From Novosphingobium hassiacum (lineage in GTDB: Bacteria; Pseudomonadota; Alphaproteobacteria; Sphingomonadales; Sphingomonadaceae): a stretch of DNA of 57,797 bases. Location: the NCBI RefSeq assembly GCF_014196055.1, contig NZ_JACICY010000015.1, forward strand, positions 1-57,797, in the 5' to 3' direction. A program made the translations under genes and the position numbers. Shown here piece after piece: positions 18,189 through 27,370 of the stretch; the stretch's first letter is position 1, and the number at the start of each line of letters is the position of its first letter. The notes under the pieces are model-generated. The model was not told where the DNA came from. It saw only the letters and a list, made by a program, of their open reading frames with translations, and searched no databases.

Positions 18189-18395
18189 ATGGCGAAGGAA
18201 CTGAAGGCAGGCGATAAGGTCGCGTGGAGTAGCCACGGTGGTGAAGCTCACGGCAAGGTCGTTCGCAAGGTCGAAAAGCCGATGACGATCAAGGGCCACA
18301 AGGTCGCCGCATCGAAGGACAATCCCGAATATCTCGTGGAAACCGGCGAAGGGAAGCGCGCCGCGCACAAGCCGGAATCGCTGCGCCGTGACTGA
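18189..18395 (+). CDS. DUF2945 (hypervirulence-associated TUDOR-like) protein
   Basis: A 68-residue basic protein. The KAGDKVAWSSHGGEAHGKVVRK opening, written here only in part as GDKVAWSSHGGEAHGKV, and the closing AAHKPESLRR are the DUF2945 hallmark. The fold is a small TUDOR-like barrel of unknown function. GGAG stands nine bases before the ATG. It overlaps the next gene by eight bases, so the two are likely translated together. Confidence 0.85.
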   Translation: MAKELKAGDKVAWSSHGGEAHGKVVRKVEKPMTIKGHKVAASKDNPEYLVETGEGKRAAHKPESLRRD

Positions 18396-18714
18396 AGCGT
18401 CTCGCACATTCAAGCCGACCACGAAGATGGCGTCGGCGGCCCGGCGCGGACTGCGTCTGCGCGAGCGCTTCGGCAGGGGTGGGACCGAGGTCGGCCTGCA
18501 TCGCGCCTGGCAGCTTGCCGCCGGTGACAGCCTCAGCGCGACCGAGGTAAAGGCGATGTACAGCTACTTCGCGCGCCACGCGGTCGACAAGGATGCTGCG
18601 GGCGATGGCTGGAACACCGACAGGGAGCCTTCTGCCGGGTTCATCGCTTGGTTGCTCTGGGGCGGCGATGCGGGGCGCGCCTGGGCCGGGCGCCAGCGCA
18701 AGACGCTCGACTGA
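18388..18714 (+). CDS. Conserved hypothetical protein
   Basis: A 108-residue protein overlapping the DUF2945 stop codon by eight bases. The central pattern (ARRGLRLRERFGRGGTEVG, then MYSYFARHAVDK and SAGFIAWLLWGGDAGRAWA) is one I know from short stand-alone proteins and from segments attached to phage head proteins, but I cannot name a function. Translational coupling with DUF2945 suggests a shared role. Confidence 0.65.
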   Translation: MTEASRTFKPTTKMASAARRGLRLRERFGRGGTEVGLHRAWQLAAGDSLSATEVKAMYSYFARHAVDKDAAGDGWNTDREPSAGFIAWLLWGGDAGRAWAGRQRKTLD

Positions 18715-18780
18715 TGTTCCGCGCGCTTGCCACGGGCGCAATGTCCTGCCAATTCGCGGCCCGCAACTCCAAGGGCTCTC

Positions 18781-19497
18781 ATGACTGCGCACAAATCCGG
18801 TGATCCGATCACGCTCAACCGGCTCTACGGCCGGGCCAAGGGCAAGCCGCTTCGGCAGGGCCAGCAAGGTTTGGTCGATACCTTGCTTCCCCGGATCGCC
18901 ATGCCCGGCGAAGGGCCGATCACGTCCGAAGCGCTCTTCGGCGATGCACGGCAGCTCCATTTCGAGATCGGTTTCGGCGGGGGCGAACACATGGCGTTTC
19001 GCGCCGACATGCTCCCCGATCATGGCTTCATCGGCGCCGAACCGTTCCTCAACGGGGTAGCGCAGGCGCTGACCCATGTCGCGGGCGACAACGGCACCCA
19101 CCCCCCGCTGGGCAATGTGCGCATCCACCACGGCGATGCGCTCGAGGTCCTGCAGCGCATTCCCGACGGCGCGCTGTCGTTCGTCTACCTGCTGCACCCC
19201 GACCCGTGGCCCAAGGCGCGCCATGCCAAGCGGCGGATGATGAACGACGGGCCGCTCGATCTGATCGCCGCCAAGCTGCGCCCCGGTGGCGAATTCCGCT
19301 TCGGCACCGACCATGACGTCTACGTGCGCCATGCGTTGATGGTCATGCGTCGCCACAAGCACCAGTTCGAATGGCTGATCAACGATGCGCGCGACTTTCA
19401 GGTCCGACCTGGCGGTTGGCCGGAGACGCGGTACGAACACAAAGCACGGACCGTCTACGGCCACGAAGTCTGGTACTTTAAATTTAGGCGTAGGTAA
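18781..19497 (+). CDS. trmB: tRNA (guanine-N7)-methyltransferase
   Basis: SAM-dependent enzyme that forms m7G46 in the tRNA variable loop. It has 238 residues with the SAM-binding motif FEIGFGGGEH near residue 62, the HPDPWPKARHAKRR active-site stretch, and the closing YEHKARTVYGHEVW that is diagnostic of TrmB. The ATG at 18781 matches the family start better than an in-frame ATG 54 bases upstream. The integrase gene begins 139 bases after its stop codon, so its 3' end is a candidate attachment region. Confidence 0.95.
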   Translation: MTAHKSGDPITLNRLYGRAKGKPLRQGQQGLVDTLLPRIAMPGEGPITSEALFGDARQLHFEIGFGGGEHMAFRADMLPDHGFIGAEPFLNGVAQALTHVAGDNGTHPPLGNVRIHHGDALEVLQRIPDGALSFVYLLHPDPWPKARHAKRRMMNDGPLDLIAAKLRPGGEFRFGTDHDVYVRHALMVMRRHKHQFEWLINDARDFQVRPGGWPETRYEHKARTVYGHEVWYFKFRRR

Positions 19498-19582
19498 GGC
19501 GTAGCCTGGCGTAGAAAAAGAAAGGTTTTCTAGTGTTTTAGGTGCGATGCTGTGGCTTGGAGTTTCCCGCGATTTCCGTTAT

Positions 19583-19603
19583 GGTGATTACCCGGTGATT
19601 ACC
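19583..19603 (+). repeat. Tandem direct repeats before the integrase gene
   Basis: GGTGATTACC occurs twice (19583-19592 and 19594-19603), an 11-bp period of about one helix turn, ending 33 bases before the integrase start codon. Such spacing suits integrase arm-type sites or an autoregulatory operator. The flanking stretch 19498-19582 also has three GGCGTAG copies at 19487-19525. Function is inferred only. Confidence 0.45.
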
Positions 19604-19636
19604 GAGAGGGGTCACGAGGCTTGAGCGGAGGCGCAA

Positions 19637-20887
19637 ATGGCGACAGGAAAGGTCATCAAGCGGACGGTCGATGCGCTGCGTGCAGCAGGCATTGACGGGT
19701 TCCTTTGGGATGAGGATCTGAAAGGGTTTGGCGTCAGGACTCTGACATCCGGTGCGGCGACCTATGTGTTGCAGTATCGCATGGGCGGTAGAGAAGCGAA
19801 GACGCGGCGCTACACCATCGGCAGCCATGGTTCGCCCTGGACACCTGTCACAGCGCGTGCCGAAGCCGAACGGTTGCAGATTCTCGTGGCACAAGGCATC
19901 GATCCAGCCGAGGCGGACAAGCAGCGTCGCCGCGAAGCGGTTGATCTGGCATTTTCGAATTACGCAGATCGGTTCACCAAGTCCTGTGACCCCAAAGGCT
20001 GGGGCCGCGTCGTCGAGCAGGGCTTGAGAATTCACATCAAACCGGTGCTTCGGGATAAGGCCCTTACCAAAATTACCCGGATAGACGTGGTCGAGGTCTT
20101 CGATCGCATGCCGCCCAATCAGCAGGCGAATCGCCGGAATGTTTTTGCGGTGCTCCGCCGGTTATTCAAATGGGCGATCAGCCGGGGGGACATCGACCGG
20201 AGCCCAATGGAGGGTATGGAAACACCGCCGGCCGTTAAGGCCCGGGATCGGTGGCTTTCCGATGATGAGTTGCGCCGCATCTGGACTGTGGCTCCGCAAA
20301 CCCACCGATGCTTTGGGCCGATCGTGCGCCTGCTCATCGTAACCGGGCAACGCCGGGAGGAGGTGGCCAGTCTATCGTGGGCAGAGGTTAGCCGCGCTGA
20401 CCGGCTATGGCGCCTCCCCTCGGAGCGGGCCAAGAATGGAGAACCAAACTCAGTTCCGCTCAATGATCTTGCTATCGCCATCCTCGACGAAGTCGCGCGC
20501 GGCCCTAACTGGCCACGTCGTGGCCGTGTTTTTGCGACATCCACGGGTCATAATTTCACTGCCTACGACAAGGGCAAGAAGAAGGTCGACAAACTCCTCA
20601 ACGAGGACGGCGGGGAGCCCGTTGCCCCATGGCGCCTCCATGACCTTCGCCGCACAGTTGCGACCGGTTTGCAGCGCTTGGGAGTGAGGTTCGAGGTGAC
20701 CGAGGCGATCCTCAATCACGTCGGGGCGTCGCGATCAGGGGTCGCTGCGATCTATCAGCGACATGATTGGAAGATAGAAAAAGAGCAAGCGATGCGGGAC
20801 TGGGGTTCTCACCTTCAGGCGGTTCTGGGCCATGGCCCTAGCCTGATCCCTGCTCCTGCCGATTTTGAAATCGAACAGGCTGCATAG
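19637..20887 (+). CDS. P4-type tyrosine recombinase/integrase
   Basis: Site-specific integrase of 416 residues. The N-terminal DUF4102-like arm-binding domain (LKGFGVRTL..GAATYVLQYR) is followed by the SAM-like core-binding domain and a catalytic domain with Arg239 (TGQRREE), His335-x-x-Arg338 (LHDLRRTVAT), His361 and the nucleophile Tyr373 (IYQRHD). These integrases usually insert at tRNA or other conserved 3' gene ends. Here no tRNA is visible and the nearest gene is trmB. It marks the left boundary of the accessory region. Confidence 0.93.
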   Translation: MATGKVIKRTVDALRAAGIDGFLWDEDLKGFGVRTLTSGAATYVLQYRMGGREAKTRRYTIGSHGSPWTPVTARAEAERLQILVAQGIDPAEADKQRRREAVDLAFSNYADRFTKSCDPKGWGRVVEQGLRIHIKPVLRDKALTKITRIDVVEVFDRMPPNQQANRRNVFAVLRRLFKWAISRGDIDRSPMEGMETPPAVKARDRWLSDDELRRIWTVAPQTHRCFGPIVRLLIVTGQRREEVASLSWAEVSRADRLWRLPSERAKNGEPNSVPLNDLAIAILDEVARGPNWPRRGRVFATSTGHNFTAYDKGKKKVDKLLNEDGGEPVAPWRLHDLRRTVATGLQRLGVRFEVTEAILNHVGASRSGVAAIYQRHDWKIEKEQAMRDWGSHLQAVLGHGPSLIPAPADFEIEQAA

Positions 20888-21010
20888 CGCCTGCGATAGG
20901 CTGAGCGACCTCGTGTCCGCTTCTGGTTCGGATCAGTCGCAATGCCAGCCTACGCAGTCGCTTGGAGTTTAAGCTCTGAAAACAGCTTCAACTGCTTGTC
21001 TGAGCTTGCT

Positions 21011-24000
21011 TTAAACTGGCCGGAAGGCGCGCACCACGGCAGCCTGTCTTGCGGCCGTGCGGAGTTCGAAATCGCTCCTGAACGGGTTCCACCCCTCTGG
21101 CTTTCGTCCATCCGAAACAGCAAGCTCAAAGCCGGCAGGATCAAGCCAACGCGTCCTGTCGCCATCCTCAATCGGAATGACGGCATATCGGTGCCGATGG
21201 CCATTCGTTCCGGTGAGATTGACGTTAAACAATTCCGGCGGCGTTTCAGGCGATTCCCGCCGCGGCAGGCTCGCCTGCCAGCGCTGGAAAAGCTGCGGGT
21301 CGATGCGATCTTCGCCATCCGGGTCATCGACATTTTCTTCGAGCCATGCGTCAAATTCCGGGCGTCTGGCGGTCGCCGCCTCTCGGGTCCGGGCCAATCC
21401 CTGAGACAGGCAAAAGGCGACGAACGGATCATGGGTGCCCCAACGCAGCAGTTCTCGCGCCCAGAAGCCGAACCATGGCAAGCTGGCGGTTTGCTTCCAA
21501 TCCGCCAGCGTCGGCGTGGTCGCTGCGTCCGGGGCGCCGTCCGACCAGGCTTTTGCCACAACAGCGCCGATTGCGACGCCCAACCGGAATTCGAGATTGT
21601 CGGCCACGAAGCGTTGCCACGCGCGCAGACTGTCCGCGTCCTGGGCTTTGGCGCCTGGCTCGTTCATCCACCAGCCCAGCACATCGTTCCATTGATCGAG
21701 TAGCGCCTGGTCCCCAAGGGTGGGGCGCACGCGGAACCCGAATCCCTTGTCGCCTTCGAGAAGATTTCCAATCGTCTCGAACAGGTCTATTCGCCCTTCG
21801 GCGCCGAGTGAGCCATAGTCGACCGCGCCCGCAAGCAAGGCCAGTATCTGTGCCGCGACAGCCTCGAAACGCCGCCCCACCCAAGGCGTGAATCCATATT
21901 GGTACAGGCGCTGCCGCTCGCCGGCATCAGGATAAATATGCTGGATGATGCCGCTGCCGCGCCGAATGAATGCCGCCTCCAGCCATGCTTCCTGCACGGC
22001 CGCGACGGCTGTGAATGTTCTTGCCCAAAGCGTACGTAACTGTTGTTCCGCGCGGGCTGGCGTAATCGCGGCCTCATCGTCCCGCTCGCTTTCGGCCAGC
22101 GCGGTGAGCAGCACGCTGTCCAGTTCGTCCATCGCATCGGCGAGGCGCGATGCCGGATCGTTCGCACCTGTTCCGGCATCGCCGCTGACCGCGCCTGGGA
22201 CTGTTCGCTCCAACCAGTCCATGAAAGCATCGGGCGCGACCCCGAGCAGTTCGTTGGCCTTGCGCCAGATTCGGGTCAGCAGCAGAGCGAGTGGACTCTC
22301 CGCCGCATCGACCTCCTGTTCCTCGGCGAGCAATCGGCGGGTCAAATCCTCATAGTCGGCCGCCCATTCGCGAAGTTGGCGTTGCTGAACGGGACCGGGC
22401 GCCTTCGGCTTCGTCGAACTCGCCGTCGTTGCAATCCGTGTCGGCAAAGCCACCAGGGTCATGCCCTCGATACCGCGCGCCGCACCGGGTCTTCCCGCTC
22501 GACCAGCCAGGTTGCGAAATTCCGACGTAGAGAATGGTGCTATGATCGGCTCTTCCTTGACCGGATCCCAGGAGCGCCGCTTGAGTGAGGTCAGAAAGAT
22601 GAGGTCGAAAGGAAGATTGACGCCCTCGGTCAGCGTGGCCGTCGCCACGGTGATCGGACACACTTTCCGATCGATCATCTCGACCATCAGGCGGCGCAGG
22701 CGCTGCGGCATCTGACCATGGCTGGTGGCGATGCCCCGATCGAGCAGGAACAGTTCGAAAGAATCGGCCCCGCAATAATCGAGGCAGGCGGCACGGGCTT
22801 CATCGAAGCGGTCGCCCAGGAACCCTTCCGGCCTCTCGAATTCGACGATCGCGTCCCAGGCGCCCAGGGCCAGTGCCTCGCTGAACCAGCGCATCGTCTG
22901 CTCGGGTTCCTGCGCGACCGAAATCAGGATGCGCTGGTCTTCCCGGGCCAGATGCAAAGCCGTCCACAGAACGCTCAGGCTGTTGAAATGGTTGAGGCTG
23001 TTGCGCCACCTCGACGGCAGGATCGGCATGGGAGCAAATCGCAGCGGAAGATAGACAGGATTTTCCTGTCCGCGCAGATATAGCGGCTTACCATTCATCA
23101 GATCGAGCAGGATCTGCCCCGACGATCCCGGTGCTGTCTCGAGCAGGCCGATCACTTGACGCGTGCTGCGGTAGCGGACACCGACCGCCTGCGCTTCGGC
23201 ACGTCCCTCGATCCATCGCGCCACCGGTCCGGACGCACCGCCTGCTACTGCCGTCAGCGCAATCCGGGTGACTTCCGGACGCTGGGCAAGGATTCGCGAC
23301 ACAAGGTTCTCGAGACGGAGCGAACGATTGCTGTGGTCGGAAAAGCTGACGGCCGTCGCCTCGCTGGCTTCAGGCACGATCTGATGCGCCTCATCGATGA
23401 TCAGAAGGGAAAGCCGCGCGATCAACAGCTTGCCCAGATAGCGCAGCAGGGCATCAGCCTTCTCGACCGTGGCGATCAGGACCACCGGTTCCTCGCTGGT
23501 CAGCCAGGCATCGGTAATCCCCCAATCCGCACCGCCATAGAGCCCGGTGACGATGACGTCGCCACGCAGTTCGGAACTGAGCTTGGCTTCCACCTCTCCG
23601 GCGAGCGCTCTTGAGGGGACAATGTAGAGCGCCAAGGGGCCGAGCCTGTCTCCAGGCGCCCTGAGCAGCAATTCCTTGATCAGGGCCAGATTCGCGACGA
23701 GGGTCTTGCCCGACCCCGTGGGGGTGCAGAGCGCGAAACTCGACTCCCGCAGGAGCCGATCGACGCCGTGCAACTGAGACGTCCAAAGGATGCCTCGGTT
23801 GCGGCTGAACTGATCGCGGGCATAGCGTAGCAGTCGATCGGTGCGCTCCGGACGCAAGACAGCCAACTGTCGCAGCGGGATGTAAATCGACGCGGCCACA
23901 TATCGGTCGGCAACCTGTCGCATCAGTCCGATCACCAGCGCTGCATCATGACTGAACAGCCGGTGGGCGAGATCGTCCATCGCCCGCAGCTTGGCCATCG

Positions 24001-24655
24001 CTGGCGCCAACCGCTCATCGTCCCCACGACGAACGCTATCGGCGATCAGGCCAAGCGAGCGCACAAGCTCGATCGTCATAGTCCACAGAAAACCGGGCGT
24101 TTCGTCTTCGCCCCGCATTGCGGCAAATATGGCGTTCTCGGCGTCCGCGCTCGTCAGTCCGGGATTGTCTCGCCAAAAGCCAGCGCTCCGCTGCACGACC
24201 CTGTCGAAATCCGCACGCAGGAAGGCGGAATAGAGGCGGACACCTTCATGCTCGCTCTCGATCTGATCGAGCAGCCCTGACGCCATCGCGGGCAAGCCGC
24301 CCAGTTGGTACGCCGCAGCGGCGAGAAGTTCGATCGGTACGATGGCGCGCACACCATCCTCGGCCCGCGAGAGCCATTCTAGGATTTCTCCCGTCCTGCG
24401 GTAGCAATCGATCGCCCTGAGGGATTCGCCGCCCTCGATCGTGCTGAATATATGGGCAGCGTGAAGAAGCCGGCGCGCATCTTCCAGCTGATTTGCCGAA
24501 TCGCGTTCACCCCAGCCAATCGTTGGCACTTGCCAGGTCTTCTGCAGGCAACGGACATAGGCGCGCGCCTGAGGCCGGGTGAGCGCATTCTCGATCGCGA
24601 GAGCCTGTCGGATCTGTTCCGCCAGGACCAGGCGCTCCTCGTCAAGCGCAGCCAT
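21011..24655 (-). CDS. hamB: Hachiman defence helicase HamB
   Basis: A 1214-residue superfamily 2 helicase and the effector-control partner of HamA in the Hachiman anti-phage system. A helical N-terminal region of about 280 residues precedes Walker A TPTGSGKT (311-318) and DEAH (421-424). Motif VI has the AGRAGRPG form typical of Ski2-like helicases. The 500-residue C-terminal region has no motif I recognise. The start ATG overlaps the hamA stop by one base (TGATG), so translation is coupled. It is the last gene of a four-gene operon. In known systems HamB senses DNA with damage or overhangs and releases HamA. Confidence 0.88.
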   Translation of the reverse strand: MAALDEERLVLAEQIRQALAIENALTRPQARAYVRCLQKTWQVPTIGWGERDSANQLEDARRLLHAAHIFSTIEGGESLRAIDCYRRTGEILEWLSRAEDGVRAIVPIELLAAAAYQLGGLPAMASGLLDQIESEHEGVRLYSAFLRADFDRVVQRSAGFWRDNPGLTSADAENAIFAAMRGEDETPGFLWTMTIELVRSLGLIADSVRRGDDERLAPAMAKLRAMDDLAHRLFSHDAALVIGLMRQVADRYVAASIYIPLRQLAVLRPERTDRLLRYARDQFSRNRGILWTSQLHGVDRLLRESSFALCTPTGSGKTLVANLALIKELLLRAPGDRLGPLALYIVPSRALAGEVEAKLSSELRGDVIVTGLYGGADWGITDAWLTSEEPVVLIATVEKADALLRYLGKLLIARLSLLIIDEAHQIVPEASEATAVSFSDHSNRSLRLENLVSRILAQRPEVTRIALTAVAGGASGPVARWIEGRAEAQAVGVRYRSTRQVIGLLETAPGSSGQILLDLMNGKPLYLRGQENPVYLPLRFAPMPILPSRWRNSLNHFNSLSVLWTALHLAREDQRILISVAQEPEQTMRWFSEALALGAWDAIVEFERPEGFLGDRFDEARAACLDYCGADSFELFLLDRGIATSHGQMPQRLRRLMVEMIDRKVCPITVATATLTEGVNLPFDLIFLTSLKRRSWDPVKEEPIIAPFSTSEFRNLAGRAGRPGAARGIEGMTLVALPTRIATTASSTKPKAPGPVQQRQLREWAADYEDLTRRLLAEEQEVDAAESPLALLLTRIWRKANELLGVAPDAFMDWLERTVPGAVSGDAGTGANDPASRLADAMDELDSVLLTALAESERDDEAAITPARAEQQLRTLWARTFTAVAAVQEAWLEAAFIRRGSGIIQHIYPDAGERQRLYQYGFTPWVGRRFEAVAAQILALLAGAVDYGSLGAEGRIDLFETIGNLLEGDKGFGFRVRPTLGDQALLDQWNDVLGWWMNEPGAKAQDADSLRAWQRFVADNLEFRLGVAIGAVVAKAWSDGAPDAATTPTLADWKQTASLPWFGFWARELLRWGTHDPFVAFCLSQGLARTREAATARRPEFDAWLEENVDDPDGEDRIDPQLFQRWQASLPRRESPETPPELFNVNLTGTNGHRHRYAVIPIEDGDRTRWLDPAGFELAVSDGRKPEGWNPFRSDFELRTAARQAAVVRAFRPV

Positions 24656-25608
24656 CAGCCATCACTCCAGAGGAGAGCGTAGAGGTCATCGATCAGGCTG
24701 TCGCCGTCTTCCAGAATGACCTCGACGATCTGGAGATCGCGTCCGGCCTTGTAGTCCGCGGGCATTTCTTCCCAGCCCACAACGGTCTCACTCTTCTCTC
24801 TTTTGGCGGCGCCGTTGCCGCAGATCACGACAAGGTCCGTTCGCGCCGGCTGTGGACCGAGTTGCAGGACGGCACGGTCGATCGATACGATTGTCGCGGC
24901 ATGACCTTCCCGATCACGCTGTTCGAGCAGGAACTGCAATTGCCGCAGGCCATGTGGGATGACGGTGTCCCGGTTCATCTCGAACCAGATGCCCTTGCCA
25001 TTATGCTCGAGTTCGTTCGTGTCCGGATTACGCACCTTCTTGCCGTGCAGCAGCACCGCCACCGCCGATTCGGTCAGCGCCTTTCGCCATTTGGCTTCGC
25101 CGGCAATGACGCGGATGACTTCACCGCCACCACTCAAGGCAATGCCAACAAAATCTGTGCCGTGACGGCCGTAGATTTCTCGCACACGTTCCGGATCGAA
25201 GCGTAGCGCCCAGAGGTATTTTTCGACATCACCATGTTCGCGAAACAGGAAGATCGGCACGCGCCAGGCATGTTTCCCGACAAAGTCTTCCTGATAGGCT
25301 TCGGTCACGAGACCAGCCATCACTTCCCCGAACAAACCTCTTAGCGCCTTTGAAGGAAGGCAGTTGGGATAGGCGATGGCAGGTGCCGCCGCGCCATCGG
25401 GATGAAGGCTGATACCGATCTTGCGGTGGAAATATTCGCGGGCATCGAGATGCGCCGACTCGAAATAGGGGCGCAGCGCGGCGATGAGGTCGCCATCGAT
25501 TTCCTGCTGTTGTTCGAGCAGGAGATGGCCATAATTCCCGCCCCGCACCGTACCATAGGCCTTGAGCCATGCTTCGAGCGCTTGCTTGGGAGGTGGGCAA
25601 TCATGCAT
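24655..25608 (-). CDS. hamA: Hachiman defence nuclease HamA (DUF1837)
   Basis: A 317-residue DUF1837 protein, the nuclease of Hachiman. A PD-(D/E)xK-like core is visible: Asp152 (HGTDFVGIAL), then Glu171-Ala-Lys173 (RVIAGEAKWR). The ATG at 25608 was chosen because it overlaps the abiEii stop by eight bases; the frame is open further upstream but only as a shadow of abiEii. The overlap with both neighbours shows it is made from the same message as the AbiE pair and HamB. Known HamA is held inactive by HamB and then degrades DNA broadly. Confidence 0.88.
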   Translation of the reverse strand: MHDCPPPKQALEAWLKAYGTVRGGNYGHLLLEQQQEIDGDLIAALRPYFESAHLDAREYFHRKIGISLHPDGAAAPAIAYPNCLPSKALRGLFGEVMAGLVTEAYQEDFVGKHAWRVPIFLFREHGDVEKYLWALRFDPERVREIYGRHGTDFVGIALSGGGEVIRVIAGEAKWRKALTESAVAVLLHGKKVRNPDTNELEHNGKGIWFEMNRDTVIPHGLRQLQFLLEQRDREGHAATIVSIDRAVLQLGPQPARTDLVVICGNGAAKREKSETVVGWEEMPADYKAGRDLQIVEVILEDGDSLIDDLYALLWSDG

Positions 25609-26470
25609 GGCCCTTCTCCTCGAGATGCGCCAATCGGTCGCACTTTGCGAGGAAGAAGCGCTCGCTCCACAGCTCGAGCGATTTGGCTTCGGCGGGGCGC
25701 AGGAAGCGCCGCACATCCTCGGCCGCCGCTTTCCAGTCGATCTTCCTGATCGCATCGCCAAGCGCTTGTTGAAGCCAGGGCATGTCGACCGCAATGCTCT
25801 CGTCCCCCGCCCATGGTCCTGACTGGATCAGCGCGGTTCGGAGCAGAACAAGGTTGGGTGCGGTTCCCCTGGCGACGTACCAGGAGAAATCGTACCAGTC
25901 CCTGCCTTTGAGGAAACCGCGGCACAGCAGGGCGTGGATCTTGAGTGCGAAATTGGATGGCAGATCCTGGTGGCGCACTTCATGATCGGCTGGAAAATCG
26001 AGATAGGTCGCATCCTCGCCCGTGCCTGCGGGCGGGTTGACGTCGATCTCCAGCTTGATGCGGACCGTCCGGGGCTTGCCGGTGCCGGCGAAGGACAGGT
26101 CGAGCTGGCGCGCGATGGAATCATTCTTGAGCAGGGCCTGGCGGATCGCGGTGTCCATATTCGTCTTGGGTAGCGCGTCGAGCTTAAGCCCGAACTGCTC
26201 GAATACCTCGACCAGCACCTTGAGATAGGGCGACCAGTCGAAATCCGGATCGGGCGCGCGCAGCAGGAAATCGAGATCTTCGGAAAAGCGCGGAAGGCCG
26301 TGGAGGATGCGCAGCGAGGTGCCGCCCTGGAACAGCGCGACGTCGAAGAAATCACCGCGCCACAGGGCATAGAGCGCGATTTCCTGCATGATTTCCTTGA
26401 CGGCATTCTCCTCGTCGAGCGCGTTGGCTGCCTCGTAGCGCCGCAGCTTCTCCTTGATGATGTCAATCAT
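25601..26470 (-). CDS. abiEii: AbiEii nucleotidyltransferase toxin
   Basis: A 289-residue member of the AbiEii/AbiGii nucleotidyltransferase toxin family of type IV toxin-antitoxin systems. The polymerase-beta-like motif has GGTS at 49-52 and Asp65-Leu-Asp67 (FSEDLDFLL). It overlaps the upstream AbiEi stop by eight bases and the downstream hamA start by eight bases. AbiEii toxins are bacteriostatic and cause abortive infection; some modify tRNA acceptor ends. Its coupling to Hachiman genes is unusual. Confidence 0.92.
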   Translation of the reverse strand: MIDIIKEKLRRYEAANALDEENAVKEIMQEIALYALWRGDFFDVALFQGGTSLRILHGLPRFSEDLDFLLRAPDPDFDWSPYLKVLVEVFEQFGLKLDALPKTNMDTAIRQALLKNDSIARQLDLSFAGTGKPRTVRIKLEIDVNPPAGTGEDATYLDFPADHEVRHQDLPSNFALKIHALLCRGFLKGRDWYDFSWYVARGTAPNLVLLRTALIQSGPWAGDESIAVDMPWLQQALGDAIRKIDWKAAAEDVRRFLRPAEAKSLELWSERFFLAKCDRLAHLEEKGHA

Positions 26471-27140
26471 GGGTCGGTGGCGCCTTTCTGGCCGTAAGCA
26501 CGAAGCTTTCGAGTGCTTCGATAAAGGTGTTCACCGACTTGTGCTTGTAGACCGCCTTGAGCTTGGAAAAATCCCCCCGGCGAAGCGAGAAAAGCTGTTC
26601 CTCGTCGATTCGCAGGCCATCGGTGAGCCACTCGATCCCGGACCATGGTTCCTTGCGCAAGGCGACAAGGTCCATCAGCGCGCGCAGCGGCTGTGCGACA
26701 ATGGCCGTGAGTTTGCCCATTGGCACCCGGTCGACGCTGGTCAGGAAACGATAGTCGGCAATGGCGAGCGGATGAAAATCGAAGGCGCCGAAGTCCGGCG
26801 TCTCGAAGTGCAGCGTCTTGCGGGCTGGCGAGGCGCTGGCGGTGACAAAGACGGCTTCGGGAATCCACCCATGATGGGCCAGAGCGCTTTCGAACGAGAT
26901 ATAGCTGCCCGGCAGGAGGCTCTGGGCGATCGTGAAGGGGTGGACGGCCTCGGTGCGATAGCGCGGTCCCAGAAGATAGGTGCCGCGCTTTATCCTCAGC
27001 AAGGAGCCATCCTTGAGCGCCCGGTTGACCAGACCATAGCGCCGCGCATCGCCGCCGCCCAGCAACCGCACGAGTTGGCGTTCGCTGAGGATGTGATCGG
27101 CAAGGCCTGCCGCCGAAATCTGCTGCGCCAAGGATGACAT
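26463..27140 (-). CDS. abiEi: AbiEi antitoxin / transcriptional regulator
   Basis: A 225-residue type IV antitoxin. The N-terminal winged helix (about 10-55, ISAAGLADHILSERQLVRLL..RIKRGTYLL) and the C-terminal antitoxin domain match AbiEi. It counteracts AbiEii and in known cases represses its own operon by binding promoter inverted repeats. The ATG at 27140 was preferred; an in-frame ATG at 27383 would add 81 low-complexity residues overlapping the ardC start. First gene of the four-gene defence operon. Confidence 0.88.
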   Translation of the reverse strand: MSSLAQQISAAGLADHILSERQLVRLLGGGDARRYGLVNRALKDGSLLRIKRGTYLLGPRYRTEAVHPFTIAQSLLPGSYISFESALAHHGWIPEAVFVTASASPARKTLHFETPDFGAFDFHPLAIADYRFLTSVDRVPMGKLTAIVAQPLRALMDLVALRKEPWSGIEWLTDGLRIDEEQLFSLRRGDFSKLKAVYKHKSVNTFIEALESFVLTARKAPPTHD

Positions 27141-27152
27141 GAAATTCCTGAT

Positions 27153-27171
27153 ACTTCCAATATATGAAAGT
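27153..27171. promoter_or_regulatory. Imperfect palindrome at the AbiE-Hachiman promoter
   Basis: ACTTCC (27153-27158) and GAAAGT (27166-27171) form an inverted repeat matching at five of six positions around an AT-rich centre, 13 bases upstream of the abiEi start codon. The AT-rich core is a local contrast to the GC-rich surroundings, fitting a promoter. It is a candidate AbiEi operator. Confidence 0.45.
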
Positions 27172-27370
27172 TTCCAGAATTTCTTGCGAGCGGCCGGAAG
27201 GGGGAAGGCCTTCCCCTGCCGGCAAGCCGCGTGCCGCGTCTCCCCGGTCCCCCTTCGAACGGGGCTCACGCCCCGTAACGCCCCGAGAGAGCGAGAGGAA
27301 AGCAAGTTTGCCGTGACGGGTTGAGGGTGGCGAGAGAGGCTCGCGGCCGATCCGTCATGAAAGGCAAACC

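Noticed and set aside
19498..19636. tRNA gene at the integrase junction
   Set aside because: No cloverleaf arms or CCA-adjacent acceptor stem could be made from either strand.
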